A stretch of DNA of 64,000 nt from positions 3,399,501 through 3,463,500 of the forward strand of contig NZ_AP026709.1 of the NCBI RefSeq assembly GCF_027923765.1. The letters run 5' to 3'. Shown here piece after piece: positions 9,301 to 16,811 of the stretch. How positions within the stretch are numbered: the stretch's first letter is position 1; the number at the start of each line of letters is the position of its first letter. This DNA is from Pseudodesulfovibrio nedwellii (GTDB lineage: Bacteria > Desulfobacterota > Desulfovibrionia > Desulfovibrionales > Desulfovibrionaceae). The position numbers and the translations under genes were made by a program. The notes beneath the pieces are model-generated. The model saw only the letters and a program-made list of their open reading frames with translations, did not search any database and was not told the origin of the DNA.

Positions 9301-9401
9301 AAACCTAGATCTTTTGCTTGGGAACCTATTATGTATTCGCTGGCTTCATTTCTAGAAACAACCGTTGGAGTCTCGTCTTGATGGATTCGTTTGAGTGGCA
9401 T
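6369..9401 (-). CDS. Hsp70-like ATPase fused to Fic AMPylase, apparently circularly permuted
   Basis: The 1010-residue protein opens where an Hsp70 normally stands just after its phosphate-1 loop (TPTVVSRNEA...IIGSQAK). The phosphate-2 loop is DIGGST at 173-178 and the adenosine motif LAGGSSKAPFL at 348-358. A substrate-binding-like beta region follows at about 400-545. The missing phosphate-1 motif, FGLDFGNTNSYIVEV, appears only at 561-575. A Fic domain follows: SNKIE at 637-641 matches the inhibitory helix, and HPFREGNGRTAR at 766-777 is a complete catalytic motif. Residues ~840-1010 are unrecognised. The start has AAGGAAGA upstream, so it is not an obvious truncation. It is divergent from hsdRMS across 214 bp. 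Fic enzymes transfer AMP to proteins; the target here is unknown. Confidence 0.8.
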   Translation of the reverse strand: MPLKRIHQDETPTVVSRNEASEYIIGSQAKDLGFDNVTNVFNFKKDIGAPATEFEKRKYWTLPPTNQIKGTSKAKLPDTQNIKTISAKEAAEIYLEKLLSHQEIPDKVIIGQPAISDKRWLERYRSNIRAIFRKLGQKAPEFFYEPFAVFNAYKHSFRAQESFSIDEDILIIDIGGSTFNSCIIRSNKDGELDRTSAYSVPLGIESEFCGGMTVDESLIQFTIGRARQRGINWKNDPTKDLHTLDPRAKLMAERVKIKLCEQLGREAVMRNDYRDIHETMTFPKGWLHPDLEIIQKINGNDLKRLIKKKWEQDWHRLVKKTIRLAQSKISKAKGKKNKRKLIIGKIILAGGSSKAPFLKDLICQAYGAHVDQEDILRVNNIGETVALGLALECAHQSDKNPELQTNKLSSCIVNQLYVGVQRERHSAIIPLTTVCDGVKRSDGLIFDAPLHIEDHDLTCEITLPNKINPQRFYYCFSDKPFEDLATGDFTLNHLNDVATLNVKGKLKNKAKLKISFKEDGYIKPELLVKGKGHRAAEGWLQHTLAEFELPNLNIREGNTFFGLDFGNTNSYIVEVHKRLDKIEELVEYPKFGIGNDIKRELRNMDATINAMRNTGSINPKRLIEFAHYQDSSLVYNSNKIEQIDLSYGETVALKELSNKLQPIEAEAKNLLKAYYWVLENYTQLFDAPERFLREVNRIIMQGVEKEAGQYRPPMKDFKIGGASFTPPASEYVGGLMKELSSEIKSHPRRSPIEVASSLHTKFVYIHPFREGNGRTARLLLNTILLNYEYPILIIDHNNRPQYIESLDSAVNGDISKFIHLILREYNIAINDYNDFITAEDEQENETVDFKARKELLIERNDSFFIRKSLETAILLAKASLNMHEMDRSYPDIAISIKEYGLPEEDFFTLEKKNKSVWFFSVNFRNEKHSESFLFYINTASPISIDGMNLDAFALHVARLEGDVYKSLGVSPVSIREIATDLTNLYSIPGIKQINRETFRQFFIEVIESYF

Positions 9402-9615
9402 TGAGTCTTCCTTGGTGTCTGTTGAAAGTGGGCGCTTGAGCGTAAGGGATTATGAAGTAGAAAAACTGCTAATGTCTATAGAATGCTATTGGTCTTTTGT
9501 TAAGTGGTTGTAGTTAGTTTTTTTAGGATGTTGTGCACTTCTAGTTTGTATTGGGCCGAGTTGGATAGAGAGGTGGACTCATTTTGGGAGCCTTATCTCC
9601 TTTCTGACTCTCTCA
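9402..9615. promoter_or_regulatory. divergent promoter region, Hsp70-Fic / hsdR
   Basis: This AT-rich gap must hold the promoters of the leftward Hsp70-Fic gene and the rightward hsdR operon. I could not place hexamers or an operator with confidence. The shared control region is the sequence basis for treating the two units as one module. Confidence 0.4.
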
Positions 9616-12072
9616 TTGACCAAAAACTTCGTGTCATCTATCACTGAATTGTTTCAACGCTTTAGACGTAGAATCGCTGCGTGGTTTGGATACGAAAAAT
9701 GGGCAGGCCAAGTGAATAAGAAAAAGCTCTCCGAACGTGATATTTGTACGAAGTTTATTACTCCCGCGCTTGAGAAAGCGGGCTGGGATATAACAACGCA
9801 GATTCGCGAGGAATTTCCTCTTACGGCTGGGCGGATAATTGTTCGAGGAAAGCTCCATACACGTGCCAAGAATCGCCGAGCTGATTATGTCTTGTTTCAC
9901 AAACCGAATATCCCGGTCGCCATAATTGAGGCCAAGGATAATAAGCATTCTATTGGCGATGGCATGCAGCAGGGTTTGGGCTATGCTGAGATGCTCCAGG
10001 TTCCATTCGTCTTTAGCTCCAATGGTGATGGTTTTCTCTTCCATAATAAAATTGCCACAGATGGTGTTATTGAGCGAGAACTCAGTCTTGACGAATTCCC
10101 TTCACCTGAAGTCCTCTGGCAACAGTGGGCAGTGCATCAGGGATTGGATGAACAACAGACCGATCTTGTTGCTCAGGATTACCATAGTGACGGGAGTGGA
10201 AAAACTCCGCGCTACTATCAGCTTCTCGCGGTGAATAAAACTATCGAGGCTATTGCCAAAGGTCAGAATCGCATCCTGTTGGTGATGGCAACCGGCACAG
10301 GTAAAACCTTCACCGCCTTTCAGATCATCTGGCGTTTGTGGAGATCCAAGACGAAGAAACGTATCCTTTTCCTTGCTGATAGGAATATCCTGGTCGATCA
10401 AACGATGACGAACGACTTTAAGCCATTTGGATCGGCAATGACCAAGATCCAAAAGCGGCAGGCGAATAAGTCCTATGAAATCTACCTCTCTCTTTATCAG
10501 GCTGTGACTGGCACTGAGGAAGAGCAGAATATCTACAAACAATTCAGCCCTGAGTTCTTTGACCTGATAATTATTGATGAGTGCCATCGAGGTAGTGCTG
10601 CTGCTGATTCAGCTTGGCGTAATATTTTGGAATACTTCTCTGCCGCTACGCAGATCGGATTGACTGCAACTCCCAAGGAGACCAAGGACGTTTCGAATAT
10701 CGATTACTTCGGCGATCCTATTTATACTTATTCTCTTCGCCAAGGAATTAACGATGGCTTCCTCGCTCCATACAAAGTCGTGCGTATCGATCTGGACAAA
10801 GACCTGACAGGCTGGCGTCCCGATAAAGGGATGACGGATAAGAACGGGAACGTCATTGAGGATCGAATCTATAACCAGAAAGACTTCGACAAAACTCTGG
10901 TCCTCCCCACAAGAACTCAGCTCGTTGCGAAAAAGATTAGTGACTTTCTCCGCCAGACCAATCGTTTTGATAAGACCATCGTATTTTGTGAGAACATAGA
11001 TCACGCTGAACGAATGCGTCAGGCTTTGGTGAATGAAAATGGTGATCTTGCTACGGAGAGTTCCAAGTACGTCATGCGGATTACGGGCGATAATGAGGAA
11101 GGCAAAGCAGAGCTTGATAACTTCATTTTCCCTGAATCGAAATATCCGGTCATAGCCACTACCTCAAAGTTGATGACTACTGGCGTTGATGCTCAGACTT
11201 GCAAGCTCATTGTCTTGGATCAGAATATCAAGTCCATGACAGAGTTCAAACAGATCATTGGGCGCGGTACTCGAATTAATGAGGACTATGGCAAGTTCTA
11301 CTTCACCATTATTGATTTCAAGAAAGCAACAGAACTCTTTGCTGATCCTGACTTTGACGGTGATCCTGTCCAGATATACGAACCTGGCCCTGATGATCCA
11401 ACAGTCCCCCCCGAAGATGAAGAACCTATAATCATTGATGAGGGAGAAGATGGCGAAGAAGTGATCATCGACTTTGATCCTGAGGGAGAAGGTGAAGACG
11501 AGGGAGAAGGTACTCGGCGTTATGTTGTCGAAGGCGTTAAGGTCAAAGTTGCTTCCGAGCGGGTTCAATACTTTGATGCCGAAGGCAACCTGATTACTGA
11601 GTCTTTGAAAGACTACACCCGTAAAACTCTGACAAAAGAGTTCACTTCGTTGGATGACTTCCTGCGCCGCTGGTCTAGTGCTGAGAAGAAACAAGCGATT
11701 ATTGAAGAGCTTGCTGAACAAGGTGTGTTCTTCGAGGCTCTGGCTGAAGAGATCGGACGAGATTATGGTCCCTTCGATTTGGTGTGCCATGTTGCATGGG
11801 GTGCTCCTCCGCTGACACGCAGAGAACGTGCGGATCAAGTCAAGAAACGCGATTACTTTACGAAGTATGGAGAACAGGCCCAACGAGTGCTGGAAGCGTT
11901 GGTGGATAAATACGCAGATGAAGGTGTCACTCAAATCGAAGAGACACAGATTCTTACCATATCGCCTTTCACGGAACTCGGGACACCTATTGAGATTATT
12001 AAAGACTTTGGTGGCCTGGATCAGTACCACAAAGCAATACAGGAACTTGAAGAAGCCCTTTATTCGGCATAG
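9616..12072 (+). CDS. hsdR: type I restriction endonuclease subunit R (EcoEI-like)
   Basis: This is the ATP-driven translocase and nuclease subunit of a type I system. The N-terminal nuclease region has RRADYVLF and AIIEAKD (the D...ExK pattern). Helicase motifs follow: ATGTGKT near residues 225-231, DECH near 321, TATP near 350 and GRGTR in motif VI. An acidic linker and an EcoEI_R_C-like end complete it. Reading from a TTG at 9616 gives 818 residues. Related proteins usually begin at the [14 protein letters not shown] segment, so the GTG at 9712, with GGCAGG upstream, is a good alternative start. The methylase gene follows 25 bases downstream. Confidence 0.9.
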   Translation: MTKNFVSSITELFQRFRRRIAAWFGYEKWAGQVNKKKLSERDICTKFITPALEKAGWDITTQIREEFPLTAGRIIVRGKLHTRAKNRRADYVLFHKPNIPVAIIEAKDNKHSIGDGMQQGLGYAEMLQVPFVFSSNGDGFLFHNKIATDGVIERELSLDEFPSPEVLWQQWAVHQGLDEQQTDLVAQDYHSDGSGKTPRYYQLLAVNKTIEAIAKGQNRILLVMATGTGKTFTAFQIIWRLWRSKTKKRILFLADRNILVDQTMTNDFKPFGSAMTKIQKRQANKSYEIYLSLYQAVTGTEEEQNIYKQFSPEFFDLIIIDECHRGSAAADSAWRNILEYFSAATQIGLTATPKETKDVSNIDYFGDPIYTYSLRQGINDGFLAPYKVVRIDLDKDLTGWRPDKGMTDKNGNVIEDRIYNQKDFDKTLVLPTRTQLVAKKISDFLRQTNRFDKTIVFCENIDHAERMRQALVNENGDLATESSKYVMRITGDNEEGKAELDNFIFPESKYPVIATTSKLMTTGVDAQTCKLIVLDQNIKSMTEFKQIIGRGTRINEDYGKFYFTIIDFKKATELFADPDFDGDPVQIYEPGPDDPTVPPEDEEPIIIDEGEDGEEVIIDFDPEGEGEDEGEGTRRYVVEGVKVKVASERVQYFDAEGNLITESLKDYTRKTLTKEFTSLDDFLRRWSSAEKKQAIIEELAEQGVFFEALAEEIGRDYGPFDLVCHVAWGAPPLTRRERADQVKKRDYFTKYGEQAQRVLEALVDKYADEGVTQIEETQILTISPFTELGTPIEIIKDFGGLDQYHKAIQELEEALYSA

Positions 12073-12097
12073 CAATATAATTGGAGACAACTAATTC

Positions 12098-13561
12098 ATG
12101 TCTATAACGACCTTGATCAAGACTATTCAGGACATCATGCGAAAGGATGTCGGCGTAGATGGTGATGCACAGCGTATCAGTCAGATAGTATGGCTACTGT
12201 TTTTGAAAATCTTTGATGACAAGGAACAAGAGTGGGAAATCACTGTTCCAGGTTATACATCTCCACTGCAAAACCGCTTTCGTTGGTCCAATTGGGCAAA
12301 GGATGCCGAAGGTATCACTGGCGAAGAGTTGATTGATTTCGTCAACAACGGTCTTTTCCCTTCATTGAAGAAGCTGGCAACCACTGCCGGTGTGTCTGAG
12401 CGTGGACTGGTTGTTGGTTCGGTTTTTGAGGACGCTTTCAACTACATGAAGTCTGGAACGTTGTTGCGACAGGTCATCAACACGATTGAAGACGATGTTG
12501 ATTTCAACTCCTCCACTGACCGCCACCTGTTCAATGACATCTATGAAAAGATTCTCGCAGACCTGCAATCTGCGGGGAATGCAGGTGAGTACTATACCCC
12601 TCGCGCAGTGACGCAGTTTATGGTGGACATACTGAACCCGCAGTTGGGTGAATCTGTTCTTGACCCTGCTTGTGGCACTGGTGGCTTTCTTACCTGTGTC
12701 ATTGAGCATTTAAGGAAGCAGGAAAAGACACCGGAAGATAAGCAGACGATTCAGACATCAATCCATGGCGTTGAGAAGAAGCCGTTGCCACATATGCTTT
12801 CTGTTACGAACATGATGCTCCATGATGTCGATGTTCCCACCAACATTCGCCACGACAACACACTGAGCCGTCCGCTTAAGGATTATGCCCCTAAAGATCG
12901 TGTTGATATGGTCATCACTAACCCTCCCTTTGGTGGCATGGAAGAAGACGGTATTGAGAAGAACTTCCCACGGAAATATCAGACGCGTGAAACCGCTGAT
13001 CTGTTCATGGCGCTTATAATGCACTTGCTCAAGCATGACACTGGCAGAGCTGCTGTAGTCCTTCCCGATGGCTTCCTGTTTGGCGAAGGTGTTAAGACAA
13101 AGATCAAGACAGAGCTTTTAGAAGAGTTCAATCTGCATACCATCGTTCGTCTGCCCAAAGGCGTGTTCAGTCCATATACCAGTATCGCCACCAATATTCT
13201 GTTTTTTGAAAAAGGTGGCCCGACTAAAGACATATGGTTCTTTGAGCACCCGTATCCCAAAGGATACAAGTCCTACTCGCGCGGTAAGCCTCTGACCATT
13301 AAAGAATTTGATCGTGAGAAAGAATGGTGGGGGGGGGCGAGTCGCAAGGGGCGAAAAGCTACTGAATATGCGTGGAAGATGTCTGCAAAAGAGATTGTCG
13401 AACGCAAGTTCAATATTGACTGTAAAAATCCGTATGAAGACGAAGTCATCTATCGTGACCCAGAAGAATTGATGCAGGAGTACCAGGAGACAGTCCGGCA
13501 GCTTGAAACAGTGCAGAACGCTCTTAAGCACGAGCTCATACAAGCTCTTGGTGGCGAGTAA
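12098..13561 (+). CDS. hsdM: type I DNA methyltransferase subunit M
   Basis: An N6-adenine methyltransferase that partners HsdS for DNA modification and HsdR for restriction. The N-terminal helical HsdM_N domain is followed by the SAM-binding motif DPACGTGGF near residue 189 and the catalytic NPPFGG near 275. The 487-residue length is normal. A TTGGAGA site precedes ATG 12098. The stop overlaps the hsdS start by one base (TAATG), which indicates translational coupling. Confidence 0.95.
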   Translation: MSITTLIKTIQDIMRKDVGVDGDAQRISQIVWLLFLKIFDDKEQEWEITVPGYTSPLQNRFRWSNWAKDAEGITGEELIDFVNNGLFPSLKKLATTAGVSERGLVVGSVFEDAFNYMKSGTLLRQVINTIEDDVDFNSSTDRHLFNDIYEKILADLQSAGNAGEYYTPRAVTQFMVDILNPQLGESVLDPACGTGGFLTCVIEHLRKQEKTPEDKQTIQTSIHGVEKKPLPHMLSVTNMMLHDVDVPTNIRHDNTLSRPLKDYAPKDRVDMVITNPPFGGMEEDGIEKNFPRKYQTRETADLFMALIMHLLKHDTGRAAVVLPDGFLFGEGVKTKIKTELLEEFNLHTIVRLPKGVFSPYTSIATNILFFEKGGPTKDIWFFEHPYPKGYKSYSRGKPLTIKEFDREKEWWGGASRKGRKATEYAWKMSAKEIVERKFNIDCKNPYEDEVIYRDPEELMQEYQETVRQLETVQNALKHELIQALGGE

Positions 13562-15237
13562 TGGAACTTTTGGAAAAGCATTTCGACACCGCTTTTGCGG
13601 CTCCTGACGGGATAAAGAAGCTGCGCGAGTTGATTCTAACTTTGGCAATGCAGGGTAAACTGGTCGAGCAAGATCCGAATGATCAGCCAGCCAGTGAACT
13701 GTTGAAGGAGATCGAGGCAGAGAAAGCACGGTTGGTGAAAGAGAAGAAGATCAAGAAGCCTAAACAGCTCGCTAAGATAAAAGCTGATGAAGTTCCGTAT
13801 GCATTGCCAGCAGGATGGGAATGGGGACGTTTTGGGGATTTAGTGTTGGTTCTTAATGGTCGGGCTTACAAAAAGAATGAGTTGTTGGATTCTGGAACCC
13901 CAGTTTTGCGAGTCGGAAATCTGTTTACATCTAAGCAGTGGTATTATTCAGACCTTACCTTGGATGAGGATAAATACATAAATAGTGAAGATTTAATATA
14001 TGCTTGGTCTGCTTCCTTTGGTCCATTTATCTGGGAAGGAGGAAAGGCAATCTATCATTATCACATTTGGAAATTGAAGTTCTTCATAGAGGGCTCTCCG
14101 TACAAAGAATATTTGTATAACTACCTGTTGGATGCCACTGACAGAATAAAAAGAGCAGGTAGTGGTATTGCTATGATTCATATGACAAAGGGGCGGATGG
14201 AAGAGCTGCTTGTGCCCCTTCCTCCCCTCGCAGAGCAGCACCGTATTGTCGCCAAAATTGACCAACTCATGGCCCGTTGTGATGAGCTGGAAAAGCTCCG
14301 CATCGAGCAGGAGCAAAAACGGCTTGCTGTTCATACTTCCGCGCTCAAGCAATTGTTGGATGCGCAGGAGCAGGACCGCTTTGCCAATGCCTGGAAGTTC
14401 CTAACCACCAACTTCGGCGAACTCTACACAGTAAAAGAGAATGTAGTCGAACTCCGCAAAGCCATCCTCCAACTCGCCGTTATGGGCAAACTGGTTGAGC
14501 AAGATCCGAGTGATCAGCCAGCCAGTGAGTTGCTGATGGAGATCGAGGCAGAGAAAGCGCGGTTGCTGAAAGAGAAGAAGGTTCGGAAAGTAAAGCCGCT
14601 ACCTGAATTCTCGTTGAAAGACATGCCATATGCGTTGCCAGAGAGGTGGGAGTGGGTACGCCTTGAAGATGTCGTTGAGCTTGGGAGTGGTGTAACAAAG
14701 GGGCGCAAACTTGCCGGGAAAAAACTCATCTCAATTCCGTATTTGCGCGTTGCGAATGTGCAAAGAGGCTATCTTGATCTTGCAGTAATCAAGGAGATCG
14801 AAATTGTCGAAAATGAAGTTGAAAAATATAGCTTAAAATATGGTGACCTTTTGATTACTGAGGGAGGAGATTGGGATAAAGTAGGTCGGACATGTTTATG
14901 GCGTGAAGAGGTACCAGTTTGTGGACACCAGAACCATATTTTTCGGGCCAGAAAGGTTCTTAACAAGCAAAATGAAAACTGGCTTGAAAAGTGCCTAAAT
15001 TCTCCAATATCAAGACAATACTTTGCGGGAGCATCAAAGCAAACAACCAATTTGGCATCTATAAACAAAACACAACTCCGAGGTTGTCCAATACCAATGC
15101 CTCCTCTCACAGAGCAACGCCGAATTGTCGAGAAGCTGGATCAACTCATGACCCTATGCGACGACCTCGAACACCAAATCGACACCGCAACCAATACACA
15201 GAACAACTTGCTCAATGCCGTGATGGCTCAGGTGTAG
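13561..15237 (+). CDS. hsdS: type I specificity subunit S
   Basis: The 558-residue subunit has two target recognition domains, each ending in a PLPPLAEQHRIV- or PMPPLTEQRRIV-type conserved helix start. Each is preceded by a helical KLVEQDPxDQPASELL segment. This internal duplication is normal for HsdS and places the two half-sites of a bipartite recognition sequence in one chain. The duplicated helical segments are also highly similar at DNA level. The membrane-protein gene starts three bases after the stop. Confidence 0.93.
   Translation: MELLEKHFDTAFAAPDGIKKLRELILTLAMQGKLVEQDPNDQPASELLKEIEAEKARLVKEKKIKKPKQLAKIKADEVPYALPAGWEWGRFGDLVLVLNGRAYKKNELLDSGTPVLRVGNLFTSKQWYYSDLTLDEDKYINSEDLIYAWSASFGPFIWEGGKAIYHYHIWKLKFFIEGSPYKEYLYNYLLDATDRIKRAGSGIAMIHMTKGRMEELLVPLPPLAEQHRIVAKIDQLMARCDELEKLRIEQEQKRLAVHTSALKQLLDAQEQDRFANAWKFLTTNFGELYTVKENVVELRKAILQLAVMGKLVEQDPSDQPASELLMEIEAEKARLLKEKKVRKVKPLPEFSLKDMPYALPERWEWVRLEDVVELGSGVTKGRKLAGKKLISIPYLRVANVQRGYLDLAVIKEIEIVENEVEKYSLKYGDLLITEGGDWDKVGRTCLWREEVPVCGHQNHIFRARKVLNKQNENWLEKCLNSPISRQYFAGASKQTTNLASINKTQLRGCPIPMPPLTEQRRIVEKLDQLMTLCDDLEHQIDTATNTQNNLLNAVMAQV
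13653..13749 (+). repeat. direct repeat copy 1 inside hsdS
   Basis: About 97 bp encoding the KLVEQDP...EKEKK segment. It is closely repeated at 14484-14580 in the same frame and orientation, 831 bp away. It is the first helical spacer of HsdS and a possible substrate for recombination that exchanges or deletes a recognition domain. Confidence 0.75.
14484..14580 (+). repeat. direct repeat copy 2 inside hsdS
   Basis: The second copy of the hsdS helical-segment repeat, differing from the 13653-13749 copy at scattered positions. Its high nucleotide identity, rather than only protein similarity, suggests recent duplication or ongoing gene conversion. Confidence 0.75.
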
Positions 15238-15240
15238 AGT

Positions 15241-15783
15241 ATGAATACATTGTTTCGATTGCTTTTGACTTTTAACGCGACATCTTTGCTGGTGATTGTC
15301 TTTTTAGTGCAGAATGGTTTTTCTTTAGGGTATTTTTTTGCCAAATGTCCGTATCTCGTCGGCTTGCCTAATGCTGTGTCCTACGTTGGCTATTTATTTG
15401 TACCTGTAGCCCTTACTGGATTAAGCGTTTTGCTTAGCGCATGGCTTGGTAAAGATAGTTTTGACGATGGAGAGATTGTTAGCATTGAACACGCTAATAA
15501 CAGTTTTTTGCCGAGCTATTTGGGGTATTTTTTCGTCGCATTGAGCGTCGGGAATTGGGAAACGTTAGTATTTGTATACAGCGTATTATTTGTGTTCACT
15601 TTTCTTTCCCAAGCTCTCTATTTTAACCCATTGTTTTTGTTATTTGGTTTTAGTTTTTATAATATAACTACAAAAAATGAAGCTGTTGTTTTTTTAATTA
15701 GCCGTCGGAGCTACAAGATCCCACTTGATGTGATTATCCCTAAGGCGCACCGTATTAACAATTACACATTTATAGAGCGATAA
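15241..15783 (+). CDS. Kiwa-like membrane protein (KwaA-like)
   Basis: The 180-residue protein has about four hydrophobic segments (roughly residues 5-25, 45-68, 90-110 and 112-135) and a short polar C-terminus, as expected for the membrane component of Kiwa. Assignment rests on size, topology and the following DUF4868-like gene, not on a diagnostic motif. It starts three bases after hsdS and ends three bases before its partner, so it is embedded in the restriction operon. Kiwa is a two-protein antiphage system with an inner-membrane subunit. A generic membrane protein remains possible. Confidence 0.55.
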   Translation: MNTLFRLLLTFNATSLLVIVFLVQNGFSLGYFFAKCPYLVGLPNAVSYVGYLFVPVALTGLSVLLSAWLGKDSFDDGEIVSIEHANNSFLPSYLGYFFVALSVGNWETLVFVYSVLFVFTFLSQALYFNPLFLLFGFSFYNITTKNEAVVFLISRRSYKIPLDVIIPKAHRINNYTFIER

Positions 15784-15786
15784 ACG

Positions 15787-16620
15787 ATGAATCATTTAAT
15801 TGCACGAATCAGAACAAGGAAAAAAGAGAGATTATTTAAGTTACTCTCTGATCAAGAAAATGTTTTTGACCTTGATGTCGAGAATTTGTCTTTAGTTGAC
15901 TATGATGTTGATCATAATCTAGACGAGGAATCTTGGTTCAAAGTAGAAGAGTTTAGTCAAAAAGATTACTTTTTAGAGTATGTTGGGCGTGCTTTTGTTG
16001 CAGCAGAGTATAATGATTTAAAAAAGGAAGAATTTACTAAGATTGCTTTTTTGTGCTCGGTGCAAGGTGGAAATTTCTTTTTTCAAAAGGTTTCACCGTC
16101 AACTTATTTAACAAAAAAATTTATTGGGTTTGGTGATGTTGCGTGTCTTGAAACCAGTGATACTCGACTTTATGTGAACCAATATCCCGATGCTGTGTAT
16201 TTAGCAGAGGAAGATGTCTTGGTGTTTAAGAAGTTGGCGACGATATCTAGTATTTTTCCAGGAATTGACACTATATATAAAGAAGCCACTAACGATGAAG
16301 TTCAGGAGTTCTTAAACAAAGATTTCATCGAGTTGCGTGATGGTTTCAATTTAGACAAAGTGTCAAAACCTAACAGGGCACGTATTGCTTTGGCACTAAA
16401 TAGCTTGGGAGACATGAAGCCTGACGATCAAAAAAGTATGCTGAACTATATTCATGGCTATAGTGATGAGCGGCTTGAGTACGACCAAGACAACAAAATA
16501 TTTTCTATTCAAACCGACGAGCAGCTTAAGCTATTGCTTTATGGGATTGAAGAGCGGTTCTACACAACTCCAATTGGGCAGCAAAAGCGTTTGGCAAACT
16601 CCGTACAAAGCTTGGGGTAG
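15787..16620 (+). CDS. DUF4868-like protein (KwaB-like)
   Basis: The 277-residue soluble protein shows a DUF4868-type pattern: FFFQKVSPSTYLTKKF, then the paired strands LYVNQYPDAVYLAEEDVLVFKK, then ISSIFPGIDTIYKEATNDEVQEFL and a helical C-terminus. DUF4868 is the KwaB family of Kiwa. Placement three bases after a four-TM protein strengthens the assignment. Only a profile search could confirm it. The gene is AT-rich compared with hsdRMS, suggesting a separate origin within the cassette. Confidence 0.6.
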   Translation: MNHLIARIRTRKKERLFKLLSDQENVFDLDVENLSLVDYDVDHNLDEESWFKVEEFSQKDYFLEYVGRAFVAAEYNDLKKEEFTKIAFLCSVQGGNFFFQKVSPSTYLTKKFIGFGDVACLETSDTRLYVNQYPDAVYLAEEDVLVFKKLATISSIFPGIDTIYKEATNDEVQEFLNKDFIELRDGFNLDKVSKPNRARIALALNSLGDMKPDDQKSMLNYIHGYSDERLEYDQDNKIFSIQTDEQLKLLLYGIEERFYTTPIGQQKRLANSVQSLG

Positions 16621-16641
16621 GCTGATTGTACGGGGCGGAGC

Positions 16642-16779
16642 GTGATTCGCGAATTCGAACAACACGGCTATCACAAGTCCCTCAATGATGACGATTTAAC
16701 GTCGGAGATGGCAAAGCTACATTACGAAAACTTGGCTAAGGATGGAGTGGAAGCTGAAGCTGTCGAGAATGATGCCTGA
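16642..16779 (+). CDS. small ORF, 45 residues
   Basis: A GTG start at 16642 is preceded by a strong GGGGCGGAG site at close spacing. The frame encodes 45 residues (begins MIREFEQHGYHKSLNDDDLT, ends acidic) before TGA 16777-16779. It fills the gap between the KwaB-like gene and the GHKL gene in the same direction. No family recognised. The good ribosome site and placement argue for translation; the shortness argues for caution. Confidence 0.4.
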   Translation: MIREFEQHGYHKSLNDDDLTSEMAKLHYENLAKDGVEAEAVENDA

Positions 16780-16811
16780 TGATTGGGAATGCCGAAGTAG
16801 AGGGTTAGATT

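Noticed and set aside
6369..9401. The Hsp70-Fic gene as a 5'-truncated pseudogene that lost its phosphate-1 exon
   Set aside because: It has a good ribosome site, no frameshift, and the missing motif is present later in the chain.
9654..12090. Long antisense frames across hsdR (for example 11164-12090 on the minus strand)
   Set aside because: They are mirror frames of a gene with clear helicase motifs and have no domain of their own.
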